From Spirochaetota bacterium (GTDB lineage: Bacteria > Spirochaetota > Spirochaetia > Treponematales > UBA12059), in assembly GCA_029565815.1 (NCBI GenBank), contig JAKQNL010000098.1:1-8659 (forward strand): a DNA stretch of 8,659 nt. Reading direction: 5' to 3'. A model generated the notes under the pieces. That model was not told the DNA's origin, did no database searches, and worked only from the letters and a program-made list of their open reading frames with translations. Each line of letters starts with the position of its first letter. The first letter of the stretch is position 1. A program made the translations under genes and the position numbers. Positions 5,587-8,659 of the stretch are shown here, one piece after another.

Positions 5587-5906
5587 GCGCCTGGAAAACC
5601 TAATCCGCCCAAGCCGCCCATGGACCTGGATACTTCGGTCTTAATCGCTTCGGCTACCTTCGCGGACGCGTCGTTGAATGCTGCGCGAATTAGATCCTGC
5701 AGCATCGCGATGTCGCTTTGGTCGACTGTGTCCGGGGCAATTTCCACAGCCAGCATTTCCATCGCGCCGTTTAATGTTATCTTTACCATACCGCCGCCAG
5801 CAGAGCCTACCACGCTGACTGCGGCGACTCGTTCTTTTGCTTCTGTCGCCTGCCGCTCCAAAGCCTTTGGATCTTTAAGCAACTTCATTATGTCTCCAAG
5901 GTCCAT
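5583..5906 (-). CDS. ybaB: YbaB/EbfC nucleoid-associated DNA-binding protein
   Basis: A 107-residue member of the YbaB/EbfC family, small dimeric DNA-binding proteins that coat or bend DNA. The Borrelia homologue EbfC is a known nucleoid-associated protein. Seen: an N-terminal helix (about residues 5-32), a central glycine-rich sheet SAGGGMVKITLNGAMEMLAV (35-54) that is the family hallmark, and a C-terminal helix rich in Asp/Ala/Lys with a short Gly-rich tail. The start at 5906 is supported by GGAGG 6 nt upstream, inside the end of dnaX; another Met at residue 7 is less well placed. It sits 2 nt after the dnaX stop and overlaps recR by 4 nt, so the three genes form one transcription unit for replication and repair. 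Confidence 0.96.
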   Translation of the reverse strand: MDLGDIMKLLKDPKALERQATEAKERVAAVSVVGSAGGGMVKITLNGAMEMLAVEIAPDTVDQSDIAMLQDLIRAAFNDASAKVAEAIKTEVSRSMGGLGGLGFPGA

Positions 5907-5908
5907 GT

Positions 5909-7687
5909 TCAGCCTCCATTGCTGCCGGATGGTTCCGGCTTGCCATTATCTAAACGCCTGCCGCGGAATACCTTCTCCACAATAGCCACCGGGTCTATAG
6001 GACTTTCGTCGTCTTGATCCGAGTTTGTATCTGTAGCCAATGGCTCGGTATTTTTTTTTTGAGGAAGTGTGTCCTTGGTGCGGGGTTCTACTTTTATAGG
6101 ACGCCCTAGTATTTCAGTTACTCGCTTCACCACGATGGCCGAATCCGAAAGGACCGTACTTGCATCGTAGCCGTTTTCACAAGGTATAATTATTTTATCA
6201 CCTTCGTACTCCCATGGGCCTGTGCGGTCAAGACACATCGAAAGAACAACATGCTGTTTGGCAAGCGAGCTGCACACGGATCGCTTAACAGCAGATAGCT
6301 CGTCCCCTGAAGTAGGAGTGCTTTCGCTTCCGCTGCTTGGCGAGTCGCTTAAGAGTTCGTCGTCGCTATCGGCCACTGCGGCAGCTTGGCGGCTTATTGG
6401 TTTTTGCCCGTGGTTAGCCTTCGCGGTCTGCATGGTAGCATGCACGGATGCAAGGCTATCGTGGCCGGGAAAGGCATTGCCCATGGCTTCCTTGAACCCG
6501 GACGATGGTTGGCTTTGTGCGATGCGTTCTGGAAAGACCGCCCCGCTGGCTAGATTTTCTTTTATGGCTGCGATTGCTTGTGCTAGCTGGCTTGCCGGCA
6601 CATAGTCCCGGATGGAACAAAGCCTTGCGATGGCCAGATCCAGTTCCCAGCGTGGATTCACGCTATAGCGCATGTCTCGGTGCAGGGCAAACAGGTCGGC
6701 AAGCATGCGCTCCAAAGCCGGTGCCCTTATCGCTTGTGTCACGCTTGCCGGGAATGAAGCTATAGGCAGCCCAAGGAGGGCTTCCTTGCGCACTCCACTT
6801 GCATACAAAAGAAGCGAGCGCGCATAAGAAACGGCATCCATAGTAAACTGCTCTACAGATACGCCCCCGTCAAGAATGGAATCCAATAGTTCCAGTGCTT
6901 CCATGCGTTTGCCGTTTACACACAGTTCCATCATGGCAGCCATGCGTTCGGTTCCGACCAAGCCTAACTTGTCACGTATACTAGCAGCGTTGATGTGGCC
7001 GTTTGAGAACGCTGCAACCTGATCGAACAAGGTATACGCATCGCGAAGCGATCCGGTTGCCTCGCGTGCAATCCATAAAAGTGCATCATCGTCCGCCTTG
7101 ATGCCAAGATCCGTGGCTGCTTCCGCCAAGCGCTCGCGGATGGTGTCCAGGGGAATTAGCCGGAAGCTAAACTGTTGGCAGCGGCTCTTGATGGTAGCCG
7201 GGACTTTATGAAGCTCGGTTGTAGCAAAAATGAAAACGATATAGGGTGGCGGCTCTTCTATCGTTTTAAGGAGGGCGTTGAAAGCGCTATTTGAAAGCAT
7301 GTGCACTTCATCGATTATATATATTTTATAACTTGATGAATTTGGGGGGAATAGAACCTCGTCTTTGATCTGCCGAATATTTTCTACCGAGGTGTTTGAA
7401 GCTCCGTCTATTTCGATCACATCTAGGGCCGCTCCCCGGGTGATGGATACGCATGAGTCGCAAGTTCCGCATGGATTGGCACTTGGGCCACGCTCGCAGT
7501 TTAAGGATTTGGCGAGTATTCGTGCCGTGCTCGTTTTGCCACAGCCACGTGGTCCGGAAAAAAGGTACGCGTGTGCGATCCGACCGGTTTCGATGGATGC
7601 CTTGAGGGTGGCCGACACGAATTCCTGCCCGGCTAGTTCGCCAAACGATTGAGGCCGTTTTCGGGTGGCTGTTATTTCATATGCCAT
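5909..7687 (-). CDS. dnaX: DNA polymerase III subunits gamma/tau (DnaX)
   Basis: A 592-residue clamp-loader ATPase, the motor that loads the beta clamp and, as tau, ties polymerase III cores together. Numbering is from the ATG at 7687. Seen: Walker A GPRGCGKT (45-52), the DnaX zinc module (C64, C73, C76, C79), Walker B IIDEVHML (124-131), sensor 1 FATTE (154-158) and the SRC arginine finger (168-170). A clamp-loader collar region runs to about 380, followed by a low-complexity Ser/Ala linker. A C-terminal domain from about 465 resembles tau domain V and ends in a helix DPVAIVEKVFRGRRL, comparable to the polymerase-binding tip of E. coli tau. An in-frame TTG at 7723 would add 12 residues but lies in a putative -35 box, and the family N-terminus is at 7687. 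An A10 tract (6051-6060) may allow slippage. First gene of dnaX-ybaB-recR. Confidence 0.97.
   Translation of the reverse strand: MAYEITATRKRPQSFGELAGQEFVSATLKASIETGRIAHAYLFSGPRGCGKTSTARILAKSLNCERGPSANPCGTCDSCVSITRGAALDVIEIDGASNTSVENIRQIKDEVLFPPNSSSYKIYIIDEVHMLSNSAFNALLKTIEEPPPYIVFIFATTELHKVPATIKSRCQQFSFRLIPLDTIRERLAEAATDLGIKADDDALLWIAREATGSLRDAYTLFDQVAAFSNGHINAASIRDKLGLVGTERMAAMMELCVNGKRMEALELLDSILDGGVSVEQFTMDAVSYARSLLLYASGVRKEALLGLPIASFPASVTQAIRAPALERMLADLFALHRDMRYSVNPRWELDLAIARLCSIRDYVPASQLAQAIAAIKENLASGAVFPERIAQSQPSSGFKEAMGNAFPGHDSLASVHATMQTAKANHGQKPISRQAAAVADSDDELLSDSPSSGSESTPTSGDELSAVKRSVCSSLAKQHVVLSMCLDRTGPWEYEGDKIIIPCENGYDASTVLSDSAIVVKRVTEILGRPIKVEPRTKDTLPQKKNTEPLATDTNSDQDDESPIDPVAIVEKVFRGRRLDNGKPEPSGSNGG
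5913..5917 (-). promoter_or_regulatory. ybaB ribosome binding site inside dnaX 3' end
   Basis: GGAGG lies 6 nt before the ybaB ATG at 5906 and overlaps the last codons of dnaX. This fixes the ybaB start and gives ybaB its own entry site, so it need not rely wholly on dnaX translation, including when dnaX ends early after slippage at 6051-6060. Confidence 0.7.
6051..6060 (-). other. A10 slippery tract in dnaX
   Basis: On the coding strand ten A residues cover codons Q543-K544-K545-N546. AAGGA lies 11 nt upstream (6076-6072) and a weak AGCC/GGCT hairpin lies just downstream. One added A gives 34 mostly basic residues after the lysines and a stop at 5948-5946; one lost A gives 18 residues and a stop. 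Either way the last 47 native residues, including the predicted polymerase-binding helix, are lost. dnaX slippage is known in E. coli (ribosomal) and Thermus (transcriptional), but much earlier in the protein. Confidence 0.5.
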
Positions 7688-7694
7688 GGATGCA

Positions 7695-7723
7695 ACAATA
7701 CCACGCGGTCCAGCGACAGGCAA
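7695..7723 (-). promoter_or_regulatory. Putative leaderless promoter of dnaX
   Basis: On the minus strand TTGCCT (7723-7718), 17 bp and TATTGT (7700-7695), each four of six to consensus. Only 7 nt separate the -10 from the ATG at 7687, so transcription would begin at or next to the start codon. This fits the absence of any Shine-Dalgarno. The promoter lies 8 bp inside the insertion sequence border. Confidence 0.45.
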
Positions 7724-7730
7724 CGCCTCT

Positions 7731-7752
7731 TAGTGTTACGAACCTTTGGGAT
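7731..7752 (+). repeat. Terminal inverted repeat of insertion sequence (left end)
   Basis: Matches the MITE terminal repeat at 21 of 22 positions, in the same orientation as 3314-3335. A TA precedes the shared GTGTTACGAA here as at both MITE ends. The other end of the IS is outside the window. Confidence 0.85.
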
Positions 7753-7784
7753 AACTTAGCTCCTGTAGGCTACTAAACCCAACT

Positions 7785-8659
7785 TTACGCACAGGCATAG
7801 CGCGGCAACTTGCTCCAATGTAGTCCGCCTTCATTTGGCTCGTATACCTGTTTTTCCCAGATTGCCTTGTCGATATCCACGAGTTCCATGCGAGAGAGAA
7901 CAGCCCGTCGGCTAAACATGCTGCGCCGTAGATGTTTAATGAGCATTGGGTTTATCCCAGCCATTTCTGCAGCGGTTTCCTTCCTATCTTCTTTCCCTTT
8001 AATGAAATAGCGCTTCTCATAGTTGTGGTACACCAGGTACACTGCCATACGCGACATGCCATTAGCAGGATTTCTGGCAAAACAGGCAGTCTCACGTCGG
8101 TGCTGAGCCAGGTCTTTGCGGACTTCGCGGTCGAAATAATTGGAGGCAAATAGGGGGTTAGAAGTTGTTCTGGGCGCTTTTGAAGAAACTTGCACATGCG
8201 TGAGTTGATGCTCGGCGTCCCGACCCCGATACAGTGGATGTATTTTGAGCGCCCGATCGTACTCGAGTTTTTTATCGGTGACCAACACAGTTCGCTTGCT
8301 TCCATAGGGAGATGAATCGTTTTGCAGCATCGAAAGCTGAGAAAACATCGAGCGCTCAACGGCCCGATGTTCAAACTTAACCACGGTATCGATATGCGCT
8401 CGTTTTGCTTTTTGAGCCTTGCTCATCCGCCCGCTTCGGCGCATCGTAGCATGAGAAAGCCCCAATGCGTAGTGCGAGGTGGCGGTGATTGATATGCCGA
8501 TGTTGTTAGGAAAATATTGCGAACGGTCGAAGGATACCAGGTCGTCGTAGCATGTTGACTCGTTCTGGTTTCGAGTTGGGCGAAGGTGTGCATGGAGCGC
8601 AATTCCTTGCCTGGCAAGGCGATCGATGCGGTTGAGTATTGTTCCGCAGGAGCGTTTAA
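7785..8659 (-). CDS. DDE-type transposase, C-terminal 290 residues (partial)
   Basis: The open frame continues without interruption from the stop at 7785 to the right edge, so this is the C-terminal part of a longer protein; any TTG or ATG start inside the window would be artificial. Seen, as candidate catalytic residues: Asp in CYDDLVSF (codon about 8543), Asp in VLVTDKK (codon about 8276) and Glu in FDREVRKDLAQHRRE (codon about 8126), spaced as in RNase H-fold transposases. The last block, followed by TACFARNP and a YLVYHNYEKR helix, resembles the end of IS1-type transposases (Glu, then Arg/Leu helix, then a Phe-Ser/Ala-Arg/Lys turn). The extreme C-terminus is a family-specific tail of about 80 residues. 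No frameshift or internal stop is seen, so it may be active and could supply transposase to the MITE at 3314-3460. Exact IS family not determined. Confidence 0.8.
   Translation of the reverse strand, partial: KRSCGTILNRIDRLARQGIALHAHLRPTRNQNESTCYDDLVSFDRSQYFPNNIGISITATSHYALGLSHATMRRSGRMSKAQKAKRAHIDTVVKFEHRAVERSMFSQLSMLQNDSSPYGSKRTVLVTDKKLEYDRALKIHPLYRGRDAEHQLTHVQVSSKAPRTTSNPLFASNYFDREVRKDLAQHRRETACFARNPANGMSRMAVYLVYHNYEKRYFIKGKEDRKETAAEMAGINPMLIKHLRRSMFSRRAVLSRMELVDIDKAIWEKQVYEPNEGGLHWSKLPRYACA

Larger units (their letters stand above)
7731..8659 (-). mobile_element. Insertion sequence, 3' part, truncated by window edge
   Basis: Runs from the terminal repeat at 7731 through a 32-bp non-coding spacer into a transposase gene on the minus strand that leaves the window. 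The border lies 43 bp upstream of the dnaX ATG, so the IS separates dnaX from whatever preceded it. The family name is not certain. The transposase recalls IS1/IS1595-like DDE enzymes, while the flanking TA recalls other families. Confidence 0.8.

Noticed and set aside
7688..7723. TTG start of dnaX at 7723, adding 12 residues.
   Set aside because: No useful Shine-Dalgarno precedes it, the added residues are not part of the DnaX fold, and the TTG sits within a putative -35 box.
8423..8617. 64-codon open frame on the minus strand at the right edge.
   Set aside because: It overlaps the transposase frame, which continues open to the edge with catalytic-type motifs; the small frame is incidental.
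1..8659. tRNA, rRNA or CRISPR arrays.
   Set aside because: No cloverleaf, ribosomal RNA segment or regularly spaced repeat was seen; the only repeats are the IS/MITE ends and short leader motifs.

Overview
The window comes from a spirochaete, most likely of the Treponema/Spirochaeta group. The clearest marker is a full-length 286-residue FlaB-type core flagellin (2400-3260) whose ends and conserved blocks match spirochaetal FlaB. The moderately GC-rich coding sequence and the dnaX-ybaB-recR order fit this, but the species cannot be fixed from the sequence.

Layout. (1) 4-2093, minus strand: a tightly packed three-gene operon encoding a DRTGG-domain protein, an RsbW-like anti-sigma/HATPase protein and an [FeFe]-hydrogenase-like iron-sulfur protein. 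The last keeps the cubane cysteines of the H-cluster but has Ala where catalytic enzymes have the proton-transfer Cys, which suggests a redox or hydrogen sensor (HydS-like) wired to a phospho-relay or partner switch. (2) 2094-2399: a divergent control region. On the plus strand it has a good sigma-28 promoter (2196-2222) followed by a structured leader of about 170 nt. The leader carries a hairpin with an AGGA loop that fits the CsrA target consensus, a GC-only hairpin, and GGA motifs over the Shine-Dalgarno. (3) 2400-3310: flaB with a strong intrinsic terminator. (4) 3314-3460: a 147-bp AT-rich element with perfect 23-bp terminal inverted repeats, read as a MITE. (5) 3486-4994: a consensus-like promoter and an unrecognised, soluble, charged 489-residue protein. 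(6) 4999-7687, minus strand: dnaX-ybaB-recR, a replication/repair operon convergent with the unknown gene. dnaX carries an A10 tract near its 3' end that could give slippage products lacking the C-terminal tip. (7) 7731-8659: one end of an insertion sequence whose terminal repeat matches the MITE at 21 of 22 positions, with a DDE transposase gene running off the right edge.

How the parts fit together. The IS is a plausible source of transposase for the MITE. Both elements sit in permissive spots: the MITE just after the flaB terminator, the IS just upstream of the putative dnaX promoter. The flaB leader suggests post-transcriptional control of flagellin on top of sigma-28 transcription. Two promoters (for the unknown gene and for dnaX) lie so close to their start codons that leaderless or near-leaderless mRNAs are predicted.
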